DNA of 64,000 nt from assembly GCF_026914265.1 (NCBI RefSeq), contig NC_069124.1, positions 74,400,765-74,464,764 of the forward strand, given 5' to 3'. Made by a program: the position numbers and the translations under genes. The stretch comes from Mya arenaria (Eukaryota; Mollusca; Bivalvia; Myida; Myidae). Every line of letters begins with the position of its first letter. Within the stretch, counting starts at the first letter, position 1. Of this stretch, positions 49,201 through 62,875 are shown one piece after another. The notes beneath the pieces were generated by a model that was given only the letters and a program-made list of their open reading frames with translations, made no database searches and had not been told where the DNA came from.

Positions 49201-50477
49201 CACTTGCTCGCGGTCTCTAAAATGGGCTGAGAGGTAATGGGTCCGATCCATACCAAGGACACTTTAGCGTCTTTTTCATTGTTTAAATTCCATTCGAGTG
49301 AATACAAATTTGTTCAGCAGATTGTATTGACACATCGACGTTCACAAATGCCAACAAAAGTATACATCTACAGCAAAGAGAAGTAATTAATACTTTTTTG
49401 GTAAGATAAGTATCATAAGACCAAACCAGGCTTGAACGTGCCACCAGTTATATGCCACCATAATATGTCTGTTTTCATTGAATCGACTTCGGTATATAAA
49501 GGCTGTTTACAAAGACATATATGGGTGTGTTTTTTTTCTAATTAAATAGAATGTTGTATTTTCGTAAAGTTCAATGAATATGTACGATATATGAGATAAT
49601 TGCTACCAAATGAGGGGGAGTTGCTAATTATAGAAATTATTAATATATCATTTTAAATTATTCAAGATGGTTAAGTTATGAGCGGTAAAAACTAGATAGA
49701 AAGAATGCAGAACGAATTTAAGAAAGTAGGATCAAGTATGAAAACGGGCCATGTCTGGAACTACAAAACTGGGAGAACTTCACGGAAACCGACCTCCTTC
49801 ATCGGTGTATTACAGTATATAGTTCAATACAGAAACAGAAGTAAAACAACTTACTGGTAATTCAAATCAACCACTGAAGTTTTGATTATCATGGTAAAAT
49901 ATATGCTTCGTTTCTCTGATTTACTGGCACATGGTGACACTTTAAATGCGATTAATATATTTCGTCGTGTGCGGTCTTAGAACAACGGCAGACGTTTTGA
50001 GCAATGACATGGCAGTTATGAAATAAGCAACGACACGGACGTATAAACCATATAGATCCGTGGCAACGAGTAAGATTCACTGAGAACACTTATTTCGTAG
50101 CACAATTTTTCCGCAATGAAATTCTAACGAACAAACCATGGCAAGGAAACACATAACAAACGCATATGCATTTAAATATAATATAATGGAAACTACCGGG
50201 ACACGCCCACTAGTCAAACATGTAAATACAAACCCTGTTTAGTGGCACAAGGTAAGAACTCAGACGACACCGCAGACAGACCACACACGCATTATAATAG
50301 CTTGATCAATAAATGATGGGATTCCACTTTGAAATTAAACATGAACTTGTTAAAAGATACTTTTTTCCTTTATGTTAGGAAGGAATGATCCTACTAATGA
50401 CAGAACACGTGTGTTATTTTTATTGACCATGATCCTATTCATTTTTTTATCCAATTTTATTAATGTGTGCGGTCAAC

Positions 50478-50582
50478 ATGGGTGACTGCTGTATGTCCCT
50501 GGTGTTTGGCCAAGAGGTGCTGTGTTGTGCGACCAGGAAACAAGTCTGTGTTGCATGTTCTAAAAATTCAAGGCCAAGTTAG
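50478..50582 (+). other. Short ORF MGDCCMSLVFGQEV..., unproven
   Basis: A 34-codon ORF begins MGDCCMSLVFGQEVLCCATR. Gly2 with neighbouring Cys resembles dually acylated (myristoyl/palmitoyl) protein starts. No convincing donor or downstream exon was found, so it may be chance. No other feature from 50583 to 51535. Confidence 0.15.
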
Positions 50583-51535
50583 CTACAAACTTAACATATC
50601 CGCTATAAAAACAGAATGGAATGTTTTTACATATACCAGTTACTATAAAGAAGAAGTATGATCAGACATAATTACTTCCATGAAAAAGTGTTGACATAAA
50701 AGAAAGAAAAAACGCTGTCATACGAATATGACAAATGCCCCCGAAAGGCTTCGCTAACCAGATAGGCAATAGTAGTTGGACCTATATAAACAGATACGCT
50801 TTCTATTATATTATCATGGCGACCTTTCCAACGTTTCAATGTAGTTTGAAAATATTGATCGCTAGCATATTTAAGTAAAGAATGAACACAAATATGGCAG
50901 GTCACTGCAAGATGGAGTGAATGTCAATTCCTGTCTGTTGTACTTTTAAATGAGAAGTATACATGCAATTTATGTATGTAAACATTTTACATAAGGTAAG
51001 AGACATTATCCAGGATTAAAGTTTTTAATGAACAGATATAATAGAAAAAAGTATGGGAAAATACTTTTTATGTTAAAGAGAATAAAGAAAGAAAATACTA
51101 GTAACTTGAACTGGATAACTTTTAAGTGAATGATGTAGGCAAACGGCTTGATCATCTTTACCGAAATAAAATCCTTGTATACATTATCAATAGGGAAACT
51201 CCGCTGGAAATGCTAAACTACCGACCAATTATGAGGTTTCTATGTTAATGTGTTCATCACTTAGTGACCTTTACCTTTGACCTATTGATCTAGTATCGAA
51301 AGGTTATGGACAACGTTTATAACATTGTAAAATGAGGTTAAAATAATAAGTGAAGTTTTAGTACTAAGGCTATAATTTATAGAATATGGCAATGAGATTA
51401 AAGGGTAAAACGAATCGTTCAAAAGGCATATTTTTTAGATTTACCTTATTTCGTTATTTGTGTGTCTCATAGACATATTAAAAAGCATATCGGCCTCTAT
51501 TCTCCCTCCTCATCATCTTATCAGTCACTTGACAA

Positions 51536-51551
51536 TGACGACGACGACGAC

Positions 51552-51594
<43 letters not shown>

Positions 51595-51616
51595 TGATGA
51601 TGATGATGATGATGAT
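51536..51616. repeat. (GAC)n/(GAT)n microsatellite
   Basis: GAC units then GAT units, with one 1-bp break. It yields poly-Asp and poly-Ser shadow ORFs. Confidence 0.95.
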
Positions 51617-51678
51617 TATGTTTTCAAACATTCCAAAATACATTCCATTGCACGATCCATATCTTGTCAAATAAACCC

Positions 51679-52283
51679 TTAAAGGGACTCTTTTATAGTT
51701 TGTACAATATTTTGTGCGGGTTTGTTTCATTATTACAAAATCAGTGTGGTTAATCATGAGGAATATTAAAACTAAAAAAAATCAAGTCTTGAACTTTTCA
51801 ACAATTTCAAATGTTGAAACATGCTTAAATATTGTCTTTGCATGGAACTCGCGATTTTGAAATTCACTACTAACGCAAATTCAACAAAAGGCTGTAGCTT
51901 GATTGGTTGATTGACATTATCACGTGATGCTACCAATGTTGTTTTTCATTCTTTAATTATTTTTATTCCTACAATGTCAGTAATTTAAAATTTAAAAGAG
52001 TAAAATAATGTATGTGTTTTCAGATGCATTACCGCGAAAATTATTGTTGGTGCCAAAACATGAGCCAGCCCTTTAAAAACGAGTTTGGTCGCTTCCAAAA
52101 TACGGCTGAAATTTTGTTTGGGATAGTCGCTATCAAAATACGGCGTAACAAAGCTATCAGTTTTCATCCACAGTCGAGTCAACATTTCCTTTCCGATTTT
52201 TGGTTAGTCAGTCTACAAAAAATACGACGAAGAAAATCTCTAGGGGACCATACAAAATATTTTGTCTAAACGTGCCCTTTTAA
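51679..52283. mobile_element. Possible TTAA-type element
   Basis: TTAA followed by AGGGACTCTTTTATAG at the left and, inverted, TTAA followed by AAGGGCACGTTTAG at the right, 605 bp apart. ATATTTTGT also recurs inverted near both ends. The AGGGAC start resembles the element at 8578, but the inverted ends are short. Confidence 0.4.
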
Positions 52284-52854
52284 GCATTTTATTGGCCTTC
52301 AGGAGTGTGGTTATATCAAACATAAACAAGTCAAGTATGAAGCAATATCAAATGAGCAAGTCAAGTTATGCGGTAGGTCTTAGGTCGAGTAACTTGCAGA
52401 CAGAAAAACTACAGATGGACGAATGGACATATGTGCTGATATTGATAACTGATTAAATATTCCACAAGTCACAAATGTACTAGTAGGACAACTTTTGGGA
52501 AAAATGAAATTCCCTTTGCTACCCTCCCACTATTTGACCGTACATAATAATATTTTTGCACTTCGATATGTGATCAATGTGATTACATTATAAATGTAAT
52601 TTGTGAATTTTGCGGTCCTACAAAGCACTACTCCTGCCTGAATGTATACATATTTTAAATAAACTGTTCACACAATAAATCATTCATTTACTCTACATAA
52701 TTATGTTCATTTATTTTCTCCTCGTCTGTGATATGTGTGATCATGTGTACAGTTTGCAGTCGATACTACCACATCGATACATGATACCATACAGAGAGTA
52801 TATATTAGCGCAACGATACATGATACACCACTGGAGTAAAAGCGCAGTAAAACA

Positions 52855-53515
52855 CGCTACATCAAAGTGGTATTAGCGCAACGATACGTGATATCCCTCA
52901 TAAGTATTAGCGCAATAATGTATTCTACACCATGTGAGTATAAGCGCAACGATACATGAGACACCACGGGAGTATAAGCGCACAATACATGATACACCAT
53001 GGGAGTGTTAGCGCACAATACATGATACCTCCGGGGGGTTTAGCGCAGCGATACACCACGGGAGTATTAGCGCAACGATACATCACGGGAGTATTAGCGC
53101 AACGATACACCACGGGAGTATTACCGCACAATACATGATACACCACGGGAGTATTACCGCACAATACATGATACACCACGGGAGTATTTGCGCAACGATA
53201 GACCACGGGAGTATTAGCGCAAAGATACACCACGGGAGTATTAGCGCACAATACATGATACACCATGGGAGTATTTGCGCAACGATACACCACGGGAGTA
53301 TTAGCGCACAATACATGATACACCACGAGAGTATTTGCGCAACGATACACCATGGAGTATTTGTGCAACGATACACCACGGGAGTATGAGCGCAACAATA
53401 CACCATGGGAATATTAGCGCAACGATACACCACGAGAGTATTAGCGCAACGATACATCACGGGAGTATTAGCGCAATAATACATGATACACCACGGGAGT
53501 ATTAATACCAGCTAT
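52855..53515. repeat. 27-34-bp minisatellite, left block
   Basis: Tandem units built around CACGGGAGTATTAGCGCAAC followed by GATACATGATAC, with shorter 27-bp variants. The same family continues after a 1.1-kb unique island at 54610. Long ORFs on both strands (AQYMIHHGSI-type and ANTPVVYRC-type repeats) are artefacts of the repeat. Confidence 0.93.
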
Positions 53516-54609
53516 TAACTATAAAATAGCTGTTGTTATCGAGAATAATCAACCCGTTTCATCACCTTTATGTTTACATTAGCAATACACATCTAATCAT
53601 TCAACAGATCCGCTTGAGGGCGCCTTACAGTATTACGTAATCAAAAGATTCCCGCGCCCGCCATTTCGTTATAGCATTTCATTGGTTAAAACTTAAAAAG
53701 AGATTCAGCGCATGCGCTAAATCGAGCGCGCAACCCCACCGATTCACTTTCGTTCAGGCAGTCGAACCGAAAGGTCAGTTTTTTAAGAGCTAGGTTTGCT
53801 ATTTAAGAAAAAATCCCTCCCACCCACCCGATTGCCGTGCCTTTTGCTTCTTAGCTCTTGATTAGTTTAAAGTTATGTTCATAAATAGCGGCATGTGTAC
53901 ATTTGTCTGCGCCCGTTTTGCATATCTGTTTTCAGCAGAGCTAAAACATCCATGGTCGTATAAAGCCACCACGACGAATTTGAAAAGTCGCTGACCACTA
54001 CGCAAACACAGGTGCATATTCTTCACGCGTGGGACCTAAACTCTCATCGGATGGACAACTCGTGAATTTACCAGCGGCGTGGCTCCTATTAAAATCGTGA
54101 TATTTTGTGTTTGTCATGTATATAATGCTTTATGAGTTGTGATTAGCGTTCGGCAGCACTTAAATTATGATATTTATTAAGCTATTGGAATCATATAAAT
54201 ACAGACAGTATACTTAAAGTTAAAATGCTAATTTGTGAGTTCCGGCCATAGTACACCTTGACGGAATTCACGTTCAAATACTTAAGTTTATTTCATAATC
54301 AAACTCGTAAAGCCCAGTGGGGGCTATTCAAAACTGCTGCTTTGCCCTTTGGGGCGGTCGCCAGTAATACGCCAAGTTGGCAGGTGACCAGATTGCTTCG
54401 TTCGCTGTTCATGCTTGTGAATTCGTGCTTGTGTAAATAACATGGAGCCTCGCCATTAAATCCAAACTTTAAATGTAAATAAAACAAAATAAAATTTTGA
54501 CAAGTTATTTGCTCTGTTGTTTTATATAGCAAAAACGTATGGTTATGGTTGAACTTAGAGTAAGAGAAGCTAAGCGCTCCAATCGTTCTTGTAAGTTGAG
54601 GATTTATCG
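53516..54609 (+). promoter_or_regulatory. Unique island with promoter-like start
   Basis: An island of non-repetitive DNA inside the minisatellite. At 53640-53770 it turns GC-rich and holds ATTGG (inverted CCAAT), the palindrome GCGCATGCGC at 53708-53717 (NRF-1-like) and GAGCGCGC, then a possible exon end CCGAAAG|GTCAGT near 53775. Toward the end are AAATAAAA-type poly(A)-like signals near 54475. A small transcript (lncRNA or a gene I do not recognise) is possible; the 60-codon ORF at 54258 has no known domain. Confidence 0.3.
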
Positions 54610-57600
54610 ATAACGCAATAATACATGATACACCACGGGAGTATTAGCGCAATAATGTATTCTACACCACGGGAGTATTAGCGCAATAATAAATGATACA
54701 CCACGGGAGTTTTAGCGCACAATACATGATACACCACGGAAGTATTAGCGCAATAATACATAATACACCACGGGAGTATTAGCGCAATAATACATAATAC
54801 ACCACGGAAGTATTAGAACAATAATACATGATACACCACGGGAGTTATTGAGTTCCATACATAATAAAGCATGGGAGTATTAGCGCAACGATACATAATA
54901 TGCGACGGGAGTATTAGCGCAACGATACACGATACACCAAGGGAGTATTAACGCAACGATACACGATACACCATGGGAGTTTTAGTGCAACGATAAATGA
55001 TTCACCATGGGAGTATTAGCGCAATGATATATGATACACCACGGGAATATTAGCGCAACGATACACCACGGGAGTATTAGCGCAACGATACATGATACAC
55101 CATGGGAGTATTAGTGCAACGATCAATGATTCACCACGGGAGTATTAGCGCAACGATACATGATACACCACGGGAGTATTAGCGCAACAATACACCATGG
55201 GAGTATTAGTGCAACGATAAATGATTCACCATGGGAGTATTAGCGCAACAATACATGATACACCATGGGAGTATTAGGGCCATGATACATGATACACCAT
55301 GAGAGTATTAGTGCAACGATAAATGATTCACCACGGGAGTATTAGCGCACAATACATGATACACCATGGGAGTATAAGCGCAACGATATATGATTCACCA
55401 CGGGAGTATTAGCGCACAATACATGATACACCATGGGAGTATAAGCGCAACGATATATGATTCACCACGGGAGTATTAGCGCACAATACATGATACACCA
55501 CGGGAACATTAGCGCAACGATACACCACGGATGTATTAGCGCAACGATACACCACGGGAGTATTAGCGCAACGATACACCACGGGAATATTAGCGCAACG
55601 ATACATCACGGGAGTATTAGCGCAACGATACATCACGGGAGTATTAGCGCAATGATACATGATTCACCACGGGAGTATTAGCGCACAATACATGATACAC
55701 CATGGGAGTATAAGCGCAACGATACATCACGGGAGTATTAGCGCAACGATACATCACGGGAGTATTAGCGCAATGATACATGATTCACCACGGGAGTATT
55801 AGCGCACAATACATGATACACCACGGGAGTATTAGCGCACAATACATGATACACCATGGGAGTATAAGCGCAACGATACATCACGGGAGTATTAGCGCAA
55901 CGATACATCACGGGAGTATTAGCGCAATGATACATGATTCACCACGGGAGTATTAGCGCACAATACATGATACACCACGGGAGTATTAGCGCAACGATAC
56001 ATCACGGGAGTATTAGCGCAACGATACATCACGGGAGTATTAGCGCAATGATACATGATTCACCACGGGAGTATAAGCGCACAATACATGATACACCATG
56101 GGAGTATAAGCGCAACGATACATGATTCACCACGGGAGTATTAGCGCAATAATACATAATACACCACGGGAGTATTAGAACAATAATACATGATACACCA
56201 CGGGAGTTATTGAGTTCCATACATAATAAAGCATGGGAGTATTAGCGCAACGATACATAATATGTGACGGGAGTATTAGCGCAACGATACACGATACACC
56301 AAGGGAGTATTAACGCAACGATACACGATACACCATGGGAGTTTTAGTGCAACGATAAATGATTCACCATGGGAGTATTAGCGCAATGATACATGATACA
56401 CCACGGGAATATTAGCGCAACGATACACCACGGGAGTATTAGCGCAACGATACATGATACACCATGGGAGTATTAGTGCAACGATCAATGATTCACCACG
56501 GGAGTATTAGCGCAACGATACATGATACACCACGGGAGTATTAGCGCAACAATACACCATGGGAGTATTAGTGCAACGATAAATGATTCACCATGGGAGT
56601 ATTAGCGCAACAATACATGATACACCATGGGAGTATTAGGGCCATGATACATGATACACCATGAGAGTATTAGTGCAACGATAAATGATTCACCACGGGA
56701 GTATTAGCGCACAATACATGATACACCATGGGAGTATAAGCGCAACGATATATGATTCACCACGGGAGTATTAGCGCACAATACATGATACACCATGGGA
56801 GTATAAGCGCAACGATATATGATTCACCACGGGAGTATTAGCGCACAATACATGATACACCACGGGAACATTAGCGCAACGATACACCACGGATGTATTA
56901 GCGCAACGATACACCACGGGAGTATTAGCGCAACGATACACCACGGGAATATTAACGCAACGATACATCACGGGAGTATTAGCGCAACGATACATCACGG
57001 GAGTATTAGCGCAATGATACATGATTCACCACGGGAGTATTAGCGCACAATACATGATACACCATGGGAGTATAAGCGCAACGATACATCACGGGAGTAT
57101 TAGCGCAACGATACATCACGGGAGTATTAGCGCAATGATACATGATTCACCACGGGAGTATTAGCGCACAATACATGATACACCACGGGAGTATTAGCGC
57201 ACAATACATGATACACCATGGGAGTATAAGCGCAACGATACATCACGGGAGTATTAGTGCAACGATACATCACGGGAGTATTAGCGCAATGATACATGAT
57301 TCACCACGGGAGTATTAGCGCACAATACATAATACACCACGGGAGTATTAGCGCAACGATACATCACGGGAGTATTAGCGCAACGATACATCACGGGAGT
57401 ATTAGCGCAATGATACATGATTCACCACGGGAGTATTAGCGCACAATACATGATACACCATGGGAGTATAAGCGCAACGATACATGATTCACCACGGGAG
57501 TATTAGCGCACAATACATGATACACCACGGGAACATTAGCGCAACGATACACCACAGGAGTATTAGCGCAACGATACACCACGGGAGTATTAGCGCACAA

Positions 57601-57965
57601 TACATGACACACCACGGGAGTATTAGCGCAACGATACACCACGGGAGTATAAGCGCAACAATACACCACGGGAGTATCAGCGCAATGATACATGATTCAC
57701 CACGGGAGTATAAGCGCAACGATACATGATACACCGTGGGAGTATAAGCGCAAAGAAACATGATACACCGTGGTAGTATTAGCGCAACGATACATGACAC
57801 ACCACGGGAGTATTGGCGCAACGATACATGATACACCATGGGAGTATTAGTGCAACGATATATGACACACCACGGGAGTATTAGCGCAACGATTCACCAC
57901 GGGAGTATTAGGGCAACGATACATAATAAACCACGGGAGTAAACGCGCAACGATACATGATACCC
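54610..57965. repeat. 27-34-bp minisatellite, right block with 1.36-kb higher-order repeat
   Basis: Same unit family as 52855-53515. Two long blocks, about 54765-56126 and 56127-57490, are nearly identical at a shift of 1362 bp (the irregular marker GAGTTCCATACATAATAAAG occurs at 54849 and 56211), showing a recent block duplication. Confidence 0.92.
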
Positions 57966-58591
57966 TATAAATACGAGTTCGACGACAAGACGGACACACG
58001 TTCCCGTGGCACAATGATCAGTAGATTTCAGGCTCTAATCATGCCTGGATCGATATATTTACAGACGTTGAAAAAAACACAACATAAACGAGATCAATTG
58101 CGCATCAAACTGATCACACAAGATTCCCAAACAACATTCTATAAAGCATATTTTAATATACATACAATACATCTCACAGCCTCCTCGTTTTTTACATGCA
58201 TAATTATATGAATACAATGTGCACGTTCATTAATGCACATCAGACGGCATTATAAATACATTATGATGGCAGTGTAACACAGAACTGCAGTGTCGGCAAC
58301 GACCATCATCATTCAGATCATACATTGACATCTTACAATTTGACATGTAAGTCTGACACACTTGTATAAGCCTTTACGTTGAAAACAGTTAAAACAGTTT
58401 AAATACTGGTTCTGCAACCATCACAAATTATGGCATAGACAGGCTAGCCGCTAAGCATACACAGTCATTAAAGACGGCCCTGTTATTTTGTTACAAACAC
58501 ACAATTCCAAATCATAGTGTATATACACTAAATAACAAGCTCTATTCTAACGCACAAAAAAAAATATATCCTATGTTGCGATGAAGTGTCA
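57966..58591. other. Gap between minisatellite and TIMM10B
   Basis: The first 60 bp encode an exon-like PYKYEFDDKTDTRSRG with no acceptor because the array abuts it; I do not recognise it. The rest should include the TIMM10B 3' UTR. No clear minus-strand AATAAA was found. Confidence 0.3.
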
Positions 58592-61141
58592 TCAAGAGTT
58601 AGTCTGGATGGCCGGCTGCGCGGACTCGGGTGCGGACTGGGTCATTCCAGTGGCGGATAATGGATTTGCGCCGGGCAGGTTGGGTTGTCTGCCCTCGGCG
58701 GTCGCACGCTCCATCTCCTTGATGATGGCTTCCTGCTTGGTGCTCTGTATGTCCACAAAGGTGGTCATGAGTCGCTGGTTGTATTTGACGTACCGGCCTG
58801 CGCACTGCTCCACACAACTGTTCTGTAATATAATAATTACATTATTATAAATTTACCACTTACGACAGTCATATCAGAGATCCTATATAACGGAGATAAG
58901 CAATGGGACATGTTTTCACGAAATTTCTGTCGACATGAGATATCAAAGAATTACATGTATTTTGTTTAAGCGGTTATTTAAGTAAAAGTCTACCTTATAG
59001 GTCAAAATAATTATCTATAGCTCAATTAAAAGCTAGCTAGTATAGTGGCATGATAAATAGAGGATAAATGCGCATTTGCTAAACGTTTCCTGCACTGTTA
59101 ATTCCAGTTAACAGTAGGGCATGTCGGTCATTATGTTATGTTTGTCAACTGAAATGAATGAACACATTTTTTACTTCGGGAATCTTTGAAAGGACACAAC
59201 GTCAGTTTACAGAAATGCATTGTTTGATATTGCATATTTTTGGCTAAACATGATGAACCTACTTCGTATTCGGACAGACTTCTGCTGTTGAAGTTCACAA
59301 CACACTGGTTAAAACATCGTTCTGTCAATCTGTTATAGAGCTCCAGGAAATCTTTCATCTGAAAGCACACAATTTACAAACGATAAATTAAATGCATGAA
59401 TACTTGTAAAATGTCCGTAAAGTTACCACACATAAGGCTATTTCGCTTTAAAGCTGCTCTCTCACAGTCTGAACGCTTTGACAACTTTTTATTTTTTGTC
59501 TTGAAATGGGCGAAAATGCATGGAAACCAGTTATATAAGACTGCTGACAAAAAATAGATCGCATATTTTATATTTAAGTTCAAAAATTGATGTTTTATGC
59601 ATTTTTCTTAAACCGTTAGTAACCATAAAACATTAATTTTCAAACGGAAATATGAAAATCTGCGATCTGATCTTTTGTCAGAAGTCTTTTATCACTGATT
59701 TGCAGCTAATTACGCAAATATTTGTTCATTCCATGACAAAAAATAAAACAAATGTAAAAACGGCAAATCTGTGAGAGTGCAGCTTTAAAGTAAAATAAAG
59801 TCATACGGATTTTTATGGTTGTTGGGTGGCACTCGTATGCTACAATCTACTTTCTTATTTCGACTCATTACGATCTTTCACAGTTACTGTGAGTCTGCCC
59901 GTAGAAAGCATGATGCGGTACCACAGGCGGTTGCTAATGTTTCTCTGTGTTTCTTTGACTATCAAAGTCGGCGAAACATATTTATCCAGTATCATGGGAC
60001 TTACTACTGATATGTTTGTATTGTCATTGTGAGCATGTGTATTGGCCAAGTTTTGTGATTAGGCTATACCGTAAACGTGTTTCAGGCTTACATCTAGTTC
60101 TGATCGACAATGACACCAAGGCTTAACAACCCATGGCAGTCATTGGCAGTAACCTAAACGTGCATTTCTAGGCATTATAGCACAAAAAAACCCTCTTAAA
60201 TTGTATACACTAACTTCAAAATATTGCTAAATGCCGTTGCCGGCGAAGATAAAGTGATGAAAGTACATGTAGCTATTCGTCTATTCTGGTATTTTCTGGC
60301 ACCAAAAAAAAGTAAATGAATCCTTGATGTGAAAGCCTACATGTACATATGAGTAGGGTGGGAGTTTAGATGGCCGGTTGACGTGATATTATGACAGAAC
60401 CACTGAGATCAACAGTACATTGTACATGTAGACATCAGTCAATCACAATTTGAGTGAATCAGATTTAGTCACGCTGATCGATGCATGAATGTGCTCTTTA
60501 GTCTTAATAAGTACATGCAAACCGTTGTACGTGTTTTGGCATACATGTGCATCGTCTCCATTAACTGAACACGTACATATTTTATGAACTGATGTATACA
60601 TATTTCATATACATATGAAGTGTGTAACCAGAGTACATGCCACACGTATAGTTATATGTGTACGGTCTGTGAATAAGGACTTGTACCCTTTTTTAATTCT
60701 TTTTAAAGATAGCCAATATTAATACTTAGTGACCATGCAGGTGTTGTTGTTTTGTTGTTGTTGTTTTTTTATCAGGAATCGTTATTTTTGACAGTATTTG
60801 GTTATAAACTGACTGAAATATTTAATTTCAGACAAACACTGAGTCAAATTCCTGTGTAAATTATTGACACCTGGGGGGTAGGATTTGTTATTTCCAAATT
60901 TGGTCCCAGTTGACACCAATCTTAGAAACTGGATTTATAAGAAGTACTGTAGCTAAAGAACTTCAGCGAACACGTTATCGTATATATTACCTTTTTCGAC
61001 GTGTTTAAAAATAAATATCAACATTAAAGTTATGGAAGCCAGAACTAGAAGTATAGTAGTTCAAACTACTTGACAACATCAGTACTTAAAGCATACTAAT
61101 GCACTTACGTTTCGAGCATTTTGTTCCTCTGTCATTGCCAT
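58592..61141 (-). CDS. Mitochondrial import chaperone Tim10b/Tim9b, complete three-exon gene
   Basis: Exons 61141-61109, 59358-59263 and 58822-58592 (transcript order) join in phase 0 to 119 aa; human TIMM10B has 103. Donors are GTAAGT and GTAGGT; acceptors are clear. Residues 12-43 read MKDFLELYNRLTERCFNQCV, closely matching human LRDFLLVYNRMTELCFQRCV. The second motif is NSCVEQCAGRYVKYNQRLM against ACLHSCAGKLIHSNHRLM. Thus a twin CX3C pair, C26/C30 and C46/C50, forms the two disulfides of small Tim proteins. The C-terminal 50 residues are Gln/Pro/Ser-rich and diverged, as in other TIMM10B proteins. The protein acts in the intermembrane space with the TIM22 carrier-import complex and is imported through the Mia40 disulfide relay. 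The start at 61141 is chosen because MAMTEEQNARN precedes the conserved block in frame. Confidence 0.92.
59448..59788. mobile_element. TTAA-type MITE, copy 4 (intron 1 of TIMM10B)
   Basis: TTAA on both sides and AGCTGC...GTGAGAGTGCAGCT inverted ends. It also has an internal inverted arrangement of TCTTTTGTCAG-like sequence, as in the other copies. More diverged than copy 3. Confidence 0.72.
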
Positions 61142-61323
61142 TTGATCCATTTTTATCGAGAGGGAATTTCAAGTCGTCCCTTTCAATATATATTTTATTT
61201 TTTTGACAGTTCACATGTGCTATGTTTACATCTCACAAATGCTCGTGAGATTGTAGTCTGGTTTCTTAGTTTTATTTGTCGAACCTCTCTTTTCGGAAAG
61301 AAAATTAATGGTACAGTCTGTTC

Positions 61324-61331
61324 TGACGTCA
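61324..61331. promoter_or_regulatory. CRE palindrome upstream of TIMM10B
   Basis: TGACGTCA, a full CREB/ATF site, lies about 185 bp upstream of the TIMM10B start codon. One 8-mer can occur by chance; its position makes a promoter role plausible. Confidence 0.3.
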
Positions 61332-61399
61332 TCGCCAACCTGTCAAGCTCCATAATAACATTTCCACAGTGGATTTGCATGTAAATTTAATCCATTACG

Positions 61400-62411
61400 A
61401 CGTGATCAGGTAATGAAATTATATGATTTAATGTCAGGCCATATTTAACAATTTATATATTTAATTGGCATTCATCTTGATCATTGTCTTCGTATTTATC
61501 GGCGTAAAATATTTTATTGATTACCCCACCCATCTACACGACTACAGCTCTGAACAGGAACATGTACATGCATGGCTTCATCTGTTTTATTATTTAATCC
61601 TAATTTGATATGTTTGTTCCTCCGTGAGGGGCATTATAAAAAAGTGTTGCATGTGCATCGTCTCCATTAACTGAAATATTTCGATCAAATTAGAATCATA
61701 GTTATTTTTAGTGTAGTGTTTGTCAGGGGCTGTGATAGCTAATTCTTGTTGTAATTTATTACAGAAGAGAAGGTAGAAGACCAAACTTTTTGTACTTTCT
61801 GTTATGTTTACATTATGGACTTAGTAAATGTTATCCATCCATATCCCCTGAGCAAGGCAAGTAATTGCCCACATACCATCGCTCTTAAGTCCACCTAAAT
61901 GGCCATCAACGAGTCTTTTGACGATTTTTTTTTTACTACATCAGACTCGTGAAGTCCACCATCCCAGCAAAAAGGAGCTAACGGCCCTTGCTCAAAGATT
62001 CCTCGCGGCCACAATTTTTAAATTATATCTGTTATAAATTCAAATTTCTATGAAAATATTATTGTCTACTATTAAACACAAATAGTTATTTATGTCATTA
62101 TGCCAAAAATTATGCCAAAAAACACATGTTCAGATATCACATTATGCCAAAAAACACATGTTCAGATATCATACAACACTTCCATTTGTCGATTATATAT
62201 CAAGTATCCCAATATCTGTAAATCTGGGACAAATCTAACAGGTTGTCTACATGTATAAAATGGTATTTGTGACCCAGAGTATAATTATGTGAAAATAAAG
62301 ACTCTAATGACAAATTTAATCCAGTTTAGATCACTGGTGTATATTGAACAATTTTGTCATTATAATTCAACATCAATGCATACTATTACTATGTATTCTT
62401 TTTGCCGGGTG
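61400..62411. other. Gene-free stretch
   Basis: No exon recognised. A 31-bp tandem doublet (ATTATGCCAAAAAACACATG...) lies at about 62097-62170, and CATGTGCATCGTCTCCATTA at about 61647 repeats a piece of 60545. Confidence 0.5.
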
Positions 62412-62875
62412 TTAAAGGGACTGTACACCAGATTGGCACCAAAAAAGTTTTTTTCTGTAACGAATCTCAGGGCAATTATTTAATAATATGTTTTACTCTT
62501 TGATATCATAATTGTAAAACACATACCAAAATTTAAAAAAAAAAATCAGCCAGAGACCGGGTTTGAACCGGTCTCGCAAAAATTGCAGTCCGGTGGTGTA
62601 TCCACTGTGCTACGAAGGCTTACTCTATAAACAGTTGGAATATTTAAGCTATATACCTAACATGGTCATATCACTTGATAACATCGACTAGCCAATCACG
62701 CATAAGGAATGAATTCTACTTGGTAGACATACCCGGTACCTAGTAATATTTTTTAATGGAAAAATATGAAAAAAATGCGAAAAATAAATTATTTGTAAAT
62801 TATGTGGTACTTCAGTTAGTAAGTTCCAATGCATTGTACACATCGATACCAAGATTATGTTAGTTTTCGACAATT
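62412..62875. mobile_element. TTAA-type MITE with tRNA-like module, 3'-truncated copy
   Basis: Matches 8578-9067 from the left TTAA-AGGGACTGTACACC end through TTAGTTTTCGACAATT, then the right terminus is missing. The minus-strand tRNA-like module (62565-62635) is well kept: A box TAGCACAGTGG and a T-arm with five-plus pairs around TTCAAAC (B box GGTTCAAACCC). Confidence 0.72.

Noticed and set aside
52925-53484. Cys-rich repeat ORFs (CANTPVVYR) as a possible secreted repeat protein
   Set aside because: They are frames of the 27-34-bp minisatellite; equivalent ORFs occur on the other strand and unit lengths vary so that frames shift.
52855-57965. Regularly spaced repeats resembling a CRISPR array
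   Set aside because: Units are contiguous variants of one sequence with no unique spacers, in a eukaryotic genome.
61121-61384. 87-codon plus-strand ORF overlapping the TIMM10B first exon
   Set aside because: Antisense to the TIMM10B start exon and promoter, with no recognisable domain or good start context.
62565-62635. Possible functional tRNA gene
   Set aside because: A and B boxes are good, but the anticodon arm does not pair and the stretch lies inside a repeated MITE, so it is a transposon module.
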